Source: Phaeocystidibacter sp965659725
Lineage (GTDB): Bacteria; Bacteroidota; Bacteroidia; Flavobacteriales; Schleiferiaceae
Reading direction: 5' to 3'
Length of the DNA stretch: 16,420 nt
Assembly (NCBI GenBank): GCA_965659725.1
Contig: CBFHXG010000046.1
Coordinates: forward strand, 1-16,420
The notes beneath the pieces were generated by a model. It did no database searches. It saw only the letters and a program-made list of their open reading frames with translations, and was not told the DNA's origin. Shown piece after piece: positions 1-7,681 of the stretch. The position numbers and the translations under genes are program-made. How positions within the stretch are numbered: position 1 is the stretch's first letter; each line of letters begins with the position of its first letter.

Positions 1-251
1 CTGACGGGTTACAGGCAACGGATGGCGATGCATCGTGTTACACGAATTCACTTCTACTAGGTCCGATCAATAAGATCGCGCAGAAAGTAGGTGAAGAAGG
101 GGTTGAAGTGGCCTTGGCCGGTGTAAATGAAAAAGAAGACCGACTCATATCAGAATGCGCCGATCTTCTTTATCACATGTTGGTCTTGCTCAAGGTGAGA
201 GACCTTTCTCTGAATGATTTGTATTCCGAACTGGAAGCTCGAAGGTCATGA
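1..251 (+). CDS. hisIE: Phosphoribosyl-ATP pyrophosphatase domain of HisIE, 3' end only
   Basis: Open from the left edge in the frame whose codons start at base 3, ending in TGA at 249-251. The readable 82 residues match the HisE domain: a YTNSLL stretch, then KIAQKVGEEGVEVALA, the helix ECADLLYHMLVLL, and a C-terminal L..LEARR tail. HisE hydrolyses phosphoribosyl-ATP to phosphoribosyl-AMP and pyrophosphate, the second step of histidine synthesis, in the cytoplasm. In Bacteroidota this domain is normally fused behind the HisI cyclohydrolase domain, so the missing 5' part is probably HisI; that fusion is inferred because only HisE is in the window. The acidic residues of the helices (EE, E..E, E..D) that bind magnesium in this family are present. 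The stop abuts the stop of the converging thioredoxin gene. Confidence 0.9.
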   Translation, partial: DGLQATDGDASCYTNSLLLGPINKIAQKVGEEGVEVALAGVNEKEDRLISECADLLYHMLVLLKVRDLSLNDLYSELEARRS

Positions 252-1376
252 CCCTATGAGGTCCAACAACTCTTGTGAGCTTTCCATTTCTCCAGCTAGG
301 GCGATTGCTCTTCTGGCTTGTTCTGCTGCCTCATCCGTTTTGCCTGCCTTATAGAGTAACCAAGCAAAAGTATCTACATAATTGGGGTCCACATCATCGG
401 AAGCTACGTAAGCCGACATTAATTCAGCTGCCGTTTCGCATGCTTCTTGGTCTTGGCATTCTTTTTCAACGAGTACCCAGAGGCGACCATTGAGATACGC
501 AGCTCCAAGTTCCTCGGTTTCCGCAAGAGTAGCGAGGGATTCAATGTACTTACCCCACATTTCCTGCTCACCGTACCAATAAACTCGGTAGAACTCGGGA
601 TTGGTCCCGGTGCCATCGAGCACCATTTCGCCCCAGGCGATAGCCTCATCTAATTGCGTTTCGTTCTGCGCTGCACGGATCTTGGTTGTCAAGACCCCTT
701 GTCCGAAGCTGTTTGCCGCTCCTTCACCATATGCCGTACGGTAGTGATCCATGTTGGAAATAGCTCGATTGAGCAATGTTGGTTCCATGAATCGGTAGGC
801 ACGTTGTACAACGGACCAAGCCACCTCGTCGGTCATATTTCCATGTTCGTTGAACCAAGCGGTAAGCTCTTCATTTCGTGGCATTTGTACACGATCCTTG
901 CTGTAGGCTGCCTCAACAAAATCTGGGAAATCTGGTGATGGCCCCAGAGGGTCGTAACCCAAGGTGTTCCATCCATCTTCATTATCTGACTTCAATTTAG
1001 CGAGATAGGCGTCGTTATCTGCGTTGTAACCTTCGTACCTCACCTCGCGCGGTGTATCAGAATTTGGATCGTACATGATAACGGTAGGATAGGCGGTAGG
1101 ACGGAAGCGGATGGCTACATATCCACCGTCTCCTTCGGCATCCAATTTCACGGGAATCATGTTATCGTTCACATACTTAGCGATCACGGGATCGCCCCAG
1201 GTAGCCGTGTCTTGCACCTTACACCATCCGCACCAATCCGTGTAGAAGTCGATGAGTAGTGGTTTGTTTTCTGTTTTGGCTTTATCTACTGCGGCTTCCC
1301 AATCGTTCATGAACTGCACTTCTTGTGCGAATCCGATGAGTGGAAAGAGCAGTAGGACAAGGATGTACTTTTTCAT
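246..1376 (-). CDS. Periplasmic thioredoxin-fold protein with CGWC motif and C-terminal TPR-like region
   Basis: A 376-residue protein. Residues 1-17 form a signal peptide ending in GFAQ, so it is exported. The thioredoxin-like domain covers about residues 20-125: an LIDFYTDWCGWCK strand-helix start with the redox pair at Cys49 and Cys52, and the cis-proline loop TAYPT with Pro97. The remaining ~250 residues are helical; the last part (about 330-365, FAWLLYKAGKTDEAAEQARRA) resembles a tetratricopeptide repeat. This layout fits Bacteroidota thioredoxin family proteins of the Thioredoxin_7 type, which act on envelope disulfides; the substrate is unknown. It follows the DUF3347 lipoprotein gene by 9 bases, so the two are probably one transcript from the promoter at 1927-1961. 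Its 3' end overlaps the end of hisIE by 6 bases. No clear ribosome site precedes the ATG, as is usual in this phylum. Confidence 0.85.
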   Translation of the reverse strand: MKKYILVLLLFPLIGFAQEVQFMNDWEAAVDKAKTENKPLLIDFYTDWCGWCKVQDTATWGDPVIAKYVNDNMIPVKLDAEGDGGYVAIRFRPTAYPTVIMYDPNSDTPREVRYEGYNADNDAYLAKLKSDNEDGWNTLGYDPLGPSPDFPDFVEAAYSKDRVQMPRNEELTAWFNEHGNMTDEVAWSVVQRAYRFMEPTLLNRAISNMDHYRTAYGEGAANSFGQGVLTTKIRAAQNETQLDEAIAWGEMVLDGTGTNPEFYRVYWYGEQEMWGKYIESLATLAETEELGAAYLNGRLWVLVEKECQDQEACETAAELMSAYVASDDVDPNYVDTFAWLLYKAGKTDEAAEQARRAIALAGEMESSQELLDLIGS

Positions 1377-1385
1377 ACTATTCGT

Positions 1386-1907
1386 TTAGAGTTCTTCAGT
1401 AACCTTACCGCACTTCAGCATGGATTCTGGAAGGTAAGGGTTGGCTATTTCTGATCGGTCAGATAACCAATAAGCACCGTCGTTTTGGAAGGCCATTGGG
1501 CAATATTGACGATACAATGCGCGTCCGTTGCCGGACTCTTTTAGATAAACGTAAAAATTGTCGGAAAGGATACGGAATGCTGCACGTTGCAGCTCGAGGT
1601 CACCAGCTACAGCTAATGAATCCGTTGCGATCTGCATGACGTTGACCAACGTGTCAGATTCAGGTAGGGAGCCCAATTCGTTCTTGAACTGAGATGCAGC
1701 CGATCTTCCTTTTTCGAGATCTGATTCAACCATGGCTTCCTTCAATTCGAGGTAAGCATCAACGGCAGAAGAGGTAAAGTGATTGTCAACTACTTCTTCT
1801 TGAACTTCAGAAGTGGTTGTGTTTTCTTCGTTTGATTTCGATTTTTCTCCATCTGAACAGGAGGCCATGAAGAATGTTACGAAGAGTGCTGGAAGGAGTA
1901 AACGCAT
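1386..1907 (-). CDS. DUF3347 family lipoprotein, possible copper binding
   Basis: A 173-residue lipoprotein. The N-terminus has a hydrophobic stretch followed by MASC, so Cys17 is the likely lipidated residue; a Ser/Glu/Thr-rich linker follows to about residue 40. Residues 45-168 match DUF3347: a helical first half (AYLELKEAMVESDLEKGRSAA) and the typical C-terminal signature YCPM (135-138), AYWLSD (145-150) and NPYLPESMLKCG (156-167). Related domains occur next to CusB-like efflux subunits and in copper-handling proteins, and the Cys/Met motifs suggest metal contact; copper binding here is inference. It is the first gene of a likely two-gene operon with the thioredoxin-fold protein, and a TACATTTG promoter element lies 20 bases upstream of its ATG. 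Confidence 0.85.
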   Translation of the reverse strand: MRLLLPALFVTFFMASCSDGEKSKSNEENTTTSEVQEEVVDNHFTSSAVDAYLELKEAMVESDLEKGRSAASQFKNELGSLPESDTLVNVMQIATDSLAVAGDLELQRAAFRILSDNFYVYLKESGNGRALYRQYCPMAFQNDGAYWLSDRSEIANPYLPESMLKCGKVTEEL

Positions 1908-1926
1908 TGCTGATTGATATTTTGAT

Positions 1927-1961
1927 CAAATGTACTAAGCCAGAATGAAACTAGACCCAAA
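1927..1961 (-). promoter_or_regulatory. Bacteroidota-type promoter for the DUF3347-thioredoxin operon
   Basis: On the minus strand TTTG (1958-1961) is followed after 23 bases by TACATTTG (1927-1934), an exact match to the TAnnTTTG -7 element of Bacteroidota. Transcription would start near 1920, giving a leader of about 13 bases before the ATG at 1907. The -33 element lies inside the 3' end of the upstream small gene. Confidence 0.5.
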
Positions 1962-2238
1962 TAGGAGGGGCCAGTTCTATACCGATACGAGCATCCATAA
2001 CTAAGGGTTTCTCTGGAACTTGATCTTCTTGAGGGATAATAATGATCACTTCCTGAGGTAAGTTGGGGTGGAGGTCTTTCTCTTCTGGAACCCGAATATC
2101 CTTCTTTTCATCTGCTGAAGGCGCTTCACACGGTGTGGATGCTACACATGTGCTCATTGTCTCGTAGCTGGGTATTCCCACGGAGGTACCGATGAGGGCC
2201 AAAACGAGCACGATAATGGTTGGTCGGTTACGAAGCAT
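1951..2238 (-). CDS. Small hypothetical protein with N-terminal membrane segment
   Basis: A 95-residue reading frame I do not recognise. Residues 7-22 (TIIVLVLALIGTSVGI) form one hydrophobic segment that could be a signal peptide or anchor. The rest is Pro/Glu-rich with two cysteines (STCVASTPC), an IIII stretch in the middle, and a C-terminus ending in APPIWV. It stands alone between the DUF3347 promoter and the broken sensor gene. The clear hydrophobic N-terminus, the strand shared with its neighbours and the lack of a competing frame support it as a real gene. It has no catalytic motif and no function is assigned. Confidence 0.55.
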   Translation of the reverse strand: MLRNRPTIIVLVLALIGTSVGIPSYETMSTCVASTPCEAPSADEKKDIRVPEEKDLHPNLPQEVIIIIPQEDQVPEKPLVMDARIGIELAPPIWV

Positions 2239-2322
2239 TCAACAAGTTTAATAAATCTTTCTCCTTGATTTTGTGAAAGTTGTGTCAACGAACTGTTAAA
2301 GGTCAACGTAGAGATGCCATAC

Positions 2323-4915
2323 TTAGTCTTCGATAAAAGCCGACTCCTTTATAATTTCGTACATCATTTCATCTAGCTCTTGAGTTGCTTTATAGAGGTA
2401 TTTGATGATGTCTACGTTGGTTGGGTTCCCTGGGTCATCCTTGTCGTAGAGCTCGAGTAATCCTAGTACGGAGCTTACAGGCTTGCGTAGGTCGTGGGAT
2501 AGGATGAATGCGATCTTCTTCAAGCGCAAGTTTTGCTCGTACATGCGCTCATTCATCTTGCGTTCTTTGGTCACATCGGTAGCTACACCGATGAACCGAA
2601 CCAATTCCCCGTCTTCAATAACCGGATTGATGGCCATATTGACCCAAAAGGTTTCGTCATTTTTTCGATAGTTGATCAGCTCAACGTTTACTTTTTCTTG
2701 GTTTTTTAAGGCCTCAGACATGCTGGCAACGGCCTCCTTATCAGTATGTTTACCCTGAAGTAGTTTACCAGGATGCTTACCTATCATTTCCTCGTTGATA
2801 TAGCCTGTCATTTCACTAAAGGCCTTGTTGGTCCATTCAATGAGTCCTTCTTTGGAAGTTGTGATGATGCCTACGGATGACTTCGCTGCAGCGAGGGAGA
2901 GTTTTTGAAGTTCCTCGTTTGTTTCTTTCAACTGTTGGATATCCTGAATGGATCCGATGAATCTACGCGGATTACCCTCTTCATCTCTAATGGCAATACC
3001 TCGGTCGTTTACCCACACATAATGCCCGTCGGCGTGCTTGAGGCGGTAGGAGCTCGACCAATTCATGTAGTCTCCAGATACAGCTTTCTAAAAGGAGCCC
3101 ACGGCTCTTTCATAATCGTCTGGGTGAACGATCTCTCCCCACCAATCCAGCTTTGTGCGATCCACATCATATCCAAAGGTCTTCTTGATGCCCACAGACC
3201 AAGTCCACTGTGTCCGTTTCGGCATCATAATCCCAAAGTGCATCTTTTGTAACCTCTGATACGAGATCATAACGTTCAATGGCCCTTATCAATGCTGTTT
3301 GTTGTAGCTCTTGGTTTGTGATGTCGTGGGCATAGCACGAAACACCAAGGATGCCATTTTCCTCATCTCGGATGGGTGAGAGGCTGAGTTCTACGACGAG
3401 CTCTTGATCTTCCATGAGATCCGAAAGCTCGATGACCTCGAAGATGTGCTCGCCTCGAAGTGCACGATCGTAGTAACCTTTCATAATATCGTGATAAGGC
3501 AGACCTTCTGAGGTGTCGATCACATTTATACCTTTCTCTATCTTTTTATTGCCCAGCTGTTTGGCTCAGGCAATTAGGGATGAATTCGCCGTGAGTAGCT
3601 GATATTTGTTGTCAATTGACCATATCATGTCACGGGTATTGTTGATGAGGCTTTGAAGATTCGCTTCACTGCGTTGAGTGGCCAATTCCACTTTCTTCTG
3701 TTCGGAGATGTCTCTATAGAAGACGGCTAATCCATTTTCGAATGGTGTTCCATAGATATTCAACCATTTATCGAAGAAAGGATTGTAGGTTTCAAAGTTG
3801 ATTTGTTGCTTTTTCTCGATCGCGGCGGGTATCTCGAGCGACGACCGAGTATTTTTCCATCGAGGAATCACACTTTCGAGCGGTTCAAAGATGATTTCGT
3901 CAAGTTCTTTATCCAACATTCTCGCAAAGGCGGGATTGGCCAAAGTGATCTTGAGCTGCTCATCAATAATGAAGAAGCCGTCTTGTATGGTTTCGAGCAG
4001 TATATTGAGTTGTTCAGATCTTCGTTTGCTTAAGATTTCCAGTTTATGAAGCTCCTGTATATTCCTTCCGAGAGCTTGGATGCGGAAGGAGTTGGCATCT
4101 GAAGATCCGGTAAATTCCCAGAAAACGGGAGTTACTCCGCCGGTCTCTGTTTTGATCTCCAAAGACAAGGGAACGGAGGATTACGGGTGCGATCTAACCT
4201 CTTCGAGGGTCTTTTCTAGCTTATAGCGGTCTTCAGGTGTGATAAGGTCACTCAACCGCCTACCCACAGCTCCACCTGTCATCGATTCAATGGCGCGGTT
4301 CGCGTAAAGCACCTCTGGATCGGCATTCATCCTGATCAAGAATAATTCTTGGTCAAGAGTCTCATCATCAGCTAGATAGTCTCTTCGAAGTAAGGCGTTC
4401 TTCAATTCCTATCTATCTGTGATATTATGGAGTGAGAGAACACGTTTGTCTCTGTCGTTGCTCAGTTGTTCTTGCAACTTGAGCTCGATGAAAAGCTGTT
4501 TCTTGTTCCTACCGATATGTTTTTCGACGCCGGCATGGATCTCATTGGTGGCGGTGACCCTCAGTTTATTTAAGCTGAATCCGATCATCTCATCCTTTTC
4601 ATAGCCGTAGAGTTCGCATACCTGAGGGTTCACATCAAGTATCTCTAGCGTCTTACCATTGCAGATGAGCAACGCCTCGGGATTGTTCAAATAGAGTTCT
4701 CGAAAATACTTTTCGGATCGATTGAGGTCCTTATTGAATCTTCGGGTCAGGAAGTAAATGAGCAATGTGACCAATACAACGAAGATCGAGCCTTTGATGG
4801 GAGCCACCCAACTGAAGGGACCATCATTAAATGTATACAATAGTGCATCGCTAACCCATATCCAGGTTAGTCCAGAGAGCAATGTAATAAGCGCGATCTT
4901 TCCGGCAGGTCTCAT
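2323..4915 (-). pseudogene. Multi-PAS sensor with C-terminal HisKA-like domain, broken by four stops and a frameshift
   Basis: Read through its lesions this is one protein of about 864 codons. It has two N-terminal membrane segments (about residues 5-27 and 38-60), then roughly six PAS domains with typical ends (HNITDR, YRDISEQ, AHDITNQE, IGSIQDIQ, ATDVTKER), and a C-terminal HisKA-like dimerisation helix with H-box ILSHDLRKPVSS. It ends shortly after this, with no HATPase domain; kinase-less proteins of this shape exist in Flavobacteriales, so that part need not be damage. The lesions are in-frame TAG at 4409-4411, TAA at 4181-4183, TGA at 3566-3568 and TAG at 3088-3090, plus a frameshift near 3201-3202: removing one base of the AA there joins TDTVD to WSVGIKKTFGYD, restoring a normal PAS sequence. 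All intervening sequence stays PAS-like in frame. An intact gene would probably encode a membrane-bound signal sensor. Sequencing error is the main alternative. Confidence 0.85.
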
Positions 4916-4970
4916 CGGTAAGTCCTAGAGACCTTAAGATACAGAGAATAGCCGTTCGGCCAAATGAAAA

Positions 4971-5519
4971 TTAGAATCGATATCCCACGCCGATCGATAA
5001 ACTGGTGTATGTCTGAAGATTGCTTTCGAAAGAAGAGCGTAGATCAGCTGAAATGACCCAGTCGTGCAGCCGTTGCTCATATCCGATGCCAACTACGGGA
5101 TAAACTCCAGAGCGAACTTCGCCTTCATCTGCTACAACTACTCCTCCGTTTTCGCGCAGTGAGGTGTAGAAATGAGATCCGTACCTAGCTCCACCTATGA
5201 ACTTGACATCGTAGTTATTCTTGATTCCCCAAAGTCGACCAATTACATTGAGCCCTATACCCATGCGTGAGGCGTGGTTACCCACATAGCTGTTCGGGTG
5301 ATATACAGAGGTGTTGAGGTAAGCCTCGGCTGCGATATGTTCGAGGAAGGCATACTCATAGGCAGCGGCGGCATACAGACCGATCTTTCCATCAATATCG
5401 CTGAATACGGTGCCTCCTAGATCGAATCGGATCATTTTTCGAGAGGGCGAATAATTCAATCCTTGGCCAAAAGCAGTTCCGCCGAATAAAAGGAGTGTAA
5501 GTGCGATGATGCGTTTCAT
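4971..5519 (-). CDS. Outer-membrane beta-barrel protein
   Basis: A 182-residue exported protein. Residues 1-18 are a signal peptide (MKRIIALTLLLFGGTAFG, cleavage before Gln19). The mature part alternates short amphipathic strands rich in Gly, Tyr and Phe (MIRFDLGGTVF, IGLYAAAAYEYAF, MGIGLNVIGRLW, VKFIGGARYGSHFY, VYPVVGIGYEQRL, VISADLRSSF, TSLSIGVGYRF) and ends in phenylalanine, the usual last residue of outer-membrane barrels recognised by the BAM machinery. The strand count suggests a small 8-stranded barrel similar to OmpA/OmpX-size porin-like proteins. Its ligand or function cannot be read from the sequence. It stands alone; the terminator of the next minus-strand gene upstream lies just before it, so it probably has its own promoter, though I see no clear TAnnTTTG match. 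Confidence 0.75.
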   Translation of the reverse strand: MKRIIALTLLLFGGTAFGQGLNYSPSRKMIRFDLGGTVFSDIDGKIGLYAAAAYEYAFLEHIAAEAYLNTSVYHPNSYVGNHASRMGIGLNVIGRLWGIKNNYDVKFIGGARYGSHFYTSLRENGGVVVADEGEVRSGVYPVVGIGYEQRLHDWVISADLRSSFESNLQTYTSLSIGVGYRF

Positions 5520-5581
5520 GGTATAGTATTTTGAGCTTTTGCTTCGATGAATATAACGAAGATGTAAGAAGGTTAGCGCAT

Positions 5582-5605
5582 AAAAAAATCGCCCCGAAGG
5601 GCGAT
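5582..5605 (-). terminator. Rho-independent terminator of the acidic lipoprotein gene
   Basis: On the minus strand ATCGCCC, loop TTCG, GGGCGAT form a perfect 7-pair stem with a stable tetraloop, directly followed by a run of seven T (5582-5588 read as A on the plus strand). It lies 22 bases past the stop at 5628. Confidence 0.9.
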
Positions 5606-5627
5606 CTTAAGTATATGTTGAGTCGGA

Positions 5628-5960
5628 TTACTTACGTCTTGCAGTTGTCTCGCTTTTATCAACTTCACCAGATTCCATAGACTCTTCCATGGTATCCATA
5701 GTTTCATCGTTCTTCTCAGCAGCGGCTTCTGCTTCAGTTGCCGCCTCATCCATAGTCTCACCTTCATCAGAACCTCCGTCCATAGTTTCTTCTGCAGATT
5801 CCACGTCTCCAGAGTGGTCGTGATCAGCGTGATCGTCCATAGACTCATTGTTCTCAGCTTGTTCCTGTGGATTGTCTGTTGCCGGCTCCTCAGAACCACC
5901 TTCGTTACATGCAACCAACATACCCGCAATGGCAAAAATTGCCAACCATTGTTTTTTCAT
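5628..5960 (-). CDS. Small acidic lipoprotein with ETMD repeats
   Basis: A 110-residue lipoprotein. The frame is open further upstream to 6029, but the ATG at 5960 is preferred because it begins a proper lipoprotein signal (MKKQWLAIFAIAGMLVAC, Cys18) and because the best promoter element (5990-5997) lies between the two candidate starts. The mature part is almost entirely Glu, Asp, Ala, Ser, Thr and Met, with a His/Asp patch DDHADHDH and three ETMD copies (EETMDGG, GETMDEA, DETMDTM), then a short basic end TTARRK. It has no hydrophobic core and is probably disordered. The His/Asp/Met content would allow weak metal binding, but that is speculation; the family is not recognised. It has its own promoter and a strong terminator, so it is likely a well-expressed single-gene unit. 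Confidence 0.75.
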   Translation of the reverse strand: MKKQWLAIFAIAGMLVACNEGGSEEPATDNPQEQAENNESMDDHADHDHSGDVESAEETMDGGSDEGETMDEAATEAEAAAEKNDETMDTMEESMESGEVDKSETTARRK

Positions 5961-5989
5961 TGTTGAAAAGATTAAGAGTTCATCTCCCC

Positions 5990-5997
5990 CAAAGCTA
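5990..5997 (-). promoter_or_regulatory. -7 promoter element for the acidic lipoprotein gene
   Basis: The minus strand reads TAGCTTTG, an exact match to TAnnTTTG. Transcription from it would begin near 5983, about 23 bases before the ATG at 5960. A clear -33 TTTG is not seen at the usual distance, so the call rests on the -7 element and its position. Confidence 0.4.
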
Positions 5998-6182
5998 CTG
6001 TTCTTGCTGCATATAAGGAAATTATTCAAGGCTATTTTCGCAGAATTCAGAAAGACCTTACCCCATAGTCATCATCATTCATGTGCAATTTGGTGTTCTT
6101 GAGCCCAATGTACTTTCTTACTAAACTCGAAAGTGAAACTAATGGAGATGAACAGAGAATCGCTATCTTCGTCCGCGGAATT

Positions 6183-6734
6183 ATGGTAACCAAAACACTG
6201 ATCGGCCCCGTAGAGATCGATGTCATCCTTCACCGTTTGGCATGCCAGCTCGTTGAAAATCACAATGATTTCAAGAATACGGTGCTTATCGCCCTACAGC
6301 CAAGAGGTATACCGGTTCTCAACCGATTACAAAAGATTCTCAAGGCGGATTACAACATCTCGAATTTGAAAGTGGGTAGGTTGGACACTACCTTCTATAG
6401 AGATGATTTCAGAAGAAGAGATTCCCCACTTCAGGCCAATCAAACGCACATCGACTTTCTCGTTGAAGGAAAGCGTGTAGTTTTTATCGACGACGTACTC
6501 TTTACCGGAAGATCCATACGTGCAGCACTCGATGCCGTACTCTCTTTTGGCAGACCCTCGGAGATCGAACTCATGGTGCTCATCGACCGTAGGTTTAGTC
6601 GTGAGCTCCCGATTCAGCCTGATTATGTAGGGAGACAAGTAGATAGTATCGCCTCAGAACGCGTGCTCGTGGATTGGGACGATGAGAAAGAACAAAATAG
6701 AGTCTCAATAATCCAAACACCTAGCGATGAGTGA
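6183..6734 (+). CDS. pyrR: PyrR: pyr operon regulator / uracil phosphoribosyltransferase
   Basis: A 183-residue protein of the type I phosphoribosyltransferase fold. The PRPP-binding loop VVFIDDVLFTGRS is at residues 99-111, and the family motif LDTTFYRDD at 67-75 is present, as is ALQPRGIPVLNRL at 37-49. PyrR binds UMP or PRPP and, in the systems studied, controls pyrimidine gene mRNA; it also converts uracil and PRPP to UMP. The frame is open from 6081, but the ATG at 6183 gives the usual PyrR length of about 180 and starts right before the conserved first strand and helix (VEIDVILHRLACQL). It overlaps pyrB by 8 bases, so the two are translationally coupled. Whether this copy works by RNA binding is not shown: the leader has a CAGAGA sequence at 6153-6158 but no convincing PyrR hairpin. 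Confidence 0.92.
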   Translation: MVTKTLIGPVEIDVILHRLACQLVENHNDFKNTVLIALQPRGIPVLNRLQKILKADYNISNLKVGRLDTTFYRDDFRRRDSPLQANQTHIDFLVEGKRVVFIDDVLFTGRSIRAALDAVLSFGRPSEIELMVLIDRRFSRELPIQPDYVGRQVDSIASERVLVDWDDEKEQNRVSIIQTPSDE

Positions 6735-7674
6735 GTTAAGTGTAAATCACTTACTGGGAATAAAAGATGTTACACCGGAAGACATCCACCTCATCTTTGA
6801 GACTGCCGATCAATTTAAAGAAGTCATCAACCGTCCTATCAAGAAAGTTCCTTCTTTACGGGATATTACCATCGCCAACCTGTTCTTTGAGAATAGTACG
6901 CGAACCCGACTCAGCTTTGAATTGGCAGAAAAGAGACTCTCCGCTGATGTGGTGAATTTTTCCGCATCATCTTCTTCGGTATCCAAAGGAGAAACGCTGA
7001 TCGATACCGTGAATAATATCCTATCCATGAAAGTGGATATGGTGGTAATGCGACATCCTCATCCTGGTGCTGCTCAATTCTTGAGCAAACACATCGATGC
7101 TTCGATCGTGAATGCCGGAGACGGTACCCATGAGCACCCTACACAGGCGCTCTTAGATGCCTATTCAATTAGACAGAGGTTGGGCGAAGTGGCCGGTAAG
7201 AAGGTGGTTATCGTAGGAGATATCCTGCACTCTAGGGTGGCACTTTCAAATATCTTTTGCCTACAAAAACTCGGTGCCGAAGTGATGGTTTGTGGCCCGT
7301 CTACCTTGATACCAAAACACATTCACACTTTAGGTGTTAAGGTGGAGTATGATCTGGATAAGGCCCTCGCATGGTGTGATGTAGCCAATATGCTCAGAGT
7401 ACAACACGAGAGAATGGATATCAAATACTTCCCAAGCATTCGAGAGTATACACTGCAGTACGGTGTGAATATGGATCGATTGAGAAGACTTGATAAGGCG
7501 ATCACCATCATGCACCCGGGACCGATCAATAGGGGAGTGGAGATCACTTCCGAAGTAGCGGATTCCGAGCAAGCGCTCATACTTCAACAAGTTGAAAACG
7601 GTGTAGCCATCCGAATGGCTGTGCTTTACCTACTCGCGAACCGCGGACAAGACCCTTCAAGCGAAAATTCCTAA
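6727..7674 (+). CDS. pyrB: Aspartate carbamoyltransferase catalytic subunit
   Basis: A 315-residue enzyme that joins carbamoyl phosphate and aspartate to N-carbamoyl-aspartate, the committed step of pyrimidine synthesis, in the cytoplasm. The carbamoyl phosphate site FFENSTRTRLSFE has STRTR at residues 57-61; the mobile loop VSKGET has the catalytic lysine at 87; HPTQALLD is at 137-144; MRVQ-like MLRVQHER is at 222-229; and HPGPINRGVE is at 263-272. The length is standard for the family, and all catalytic residues I can place are present. The ATG sits inside the end of pyrR (ATGAGTGA overlap), making the pair a compact regulator-enzyme unit. No pyrI regulatory subunit is nearby. Confidence 0.95.
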   Translation: MSELSVNHLLGIKDVTPEDIHLIFETADQFKEVINRPIKKVPSLRDITIANLFFENSTRTRLSFELAEKRLSADVVNFSASSSSVSKGETLIDTVNNILSMKVDMVVMRHPHPGAAQFLSKHIDASIVNAGDGTHEHPTQALLDAYSIRQRLGEVAGKKVVIVGDILHSRVALSNIFCLQKLGAEVMVCGPSTLIPKHIHTLGVKVEYDLDKALAWCDVANMLRVQHERMDIKYFPSIREYTLQYGVNMDRLRRLDKAITIMHPGPINRGVEITSEVADSEQALILQQVENGVAIRMAVLYLLANRGQDPSSENS

Positions 7675-7681
7675 TAGTCCA

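Noticed and set aside
2323..4915. Stop codon reassignment or selenocysteine/pyrrolysine use to rescue the sensor gene
   Set aside because: All three stop codons and a frameshift are involved, while neighbouring genes end normally with the same codons.
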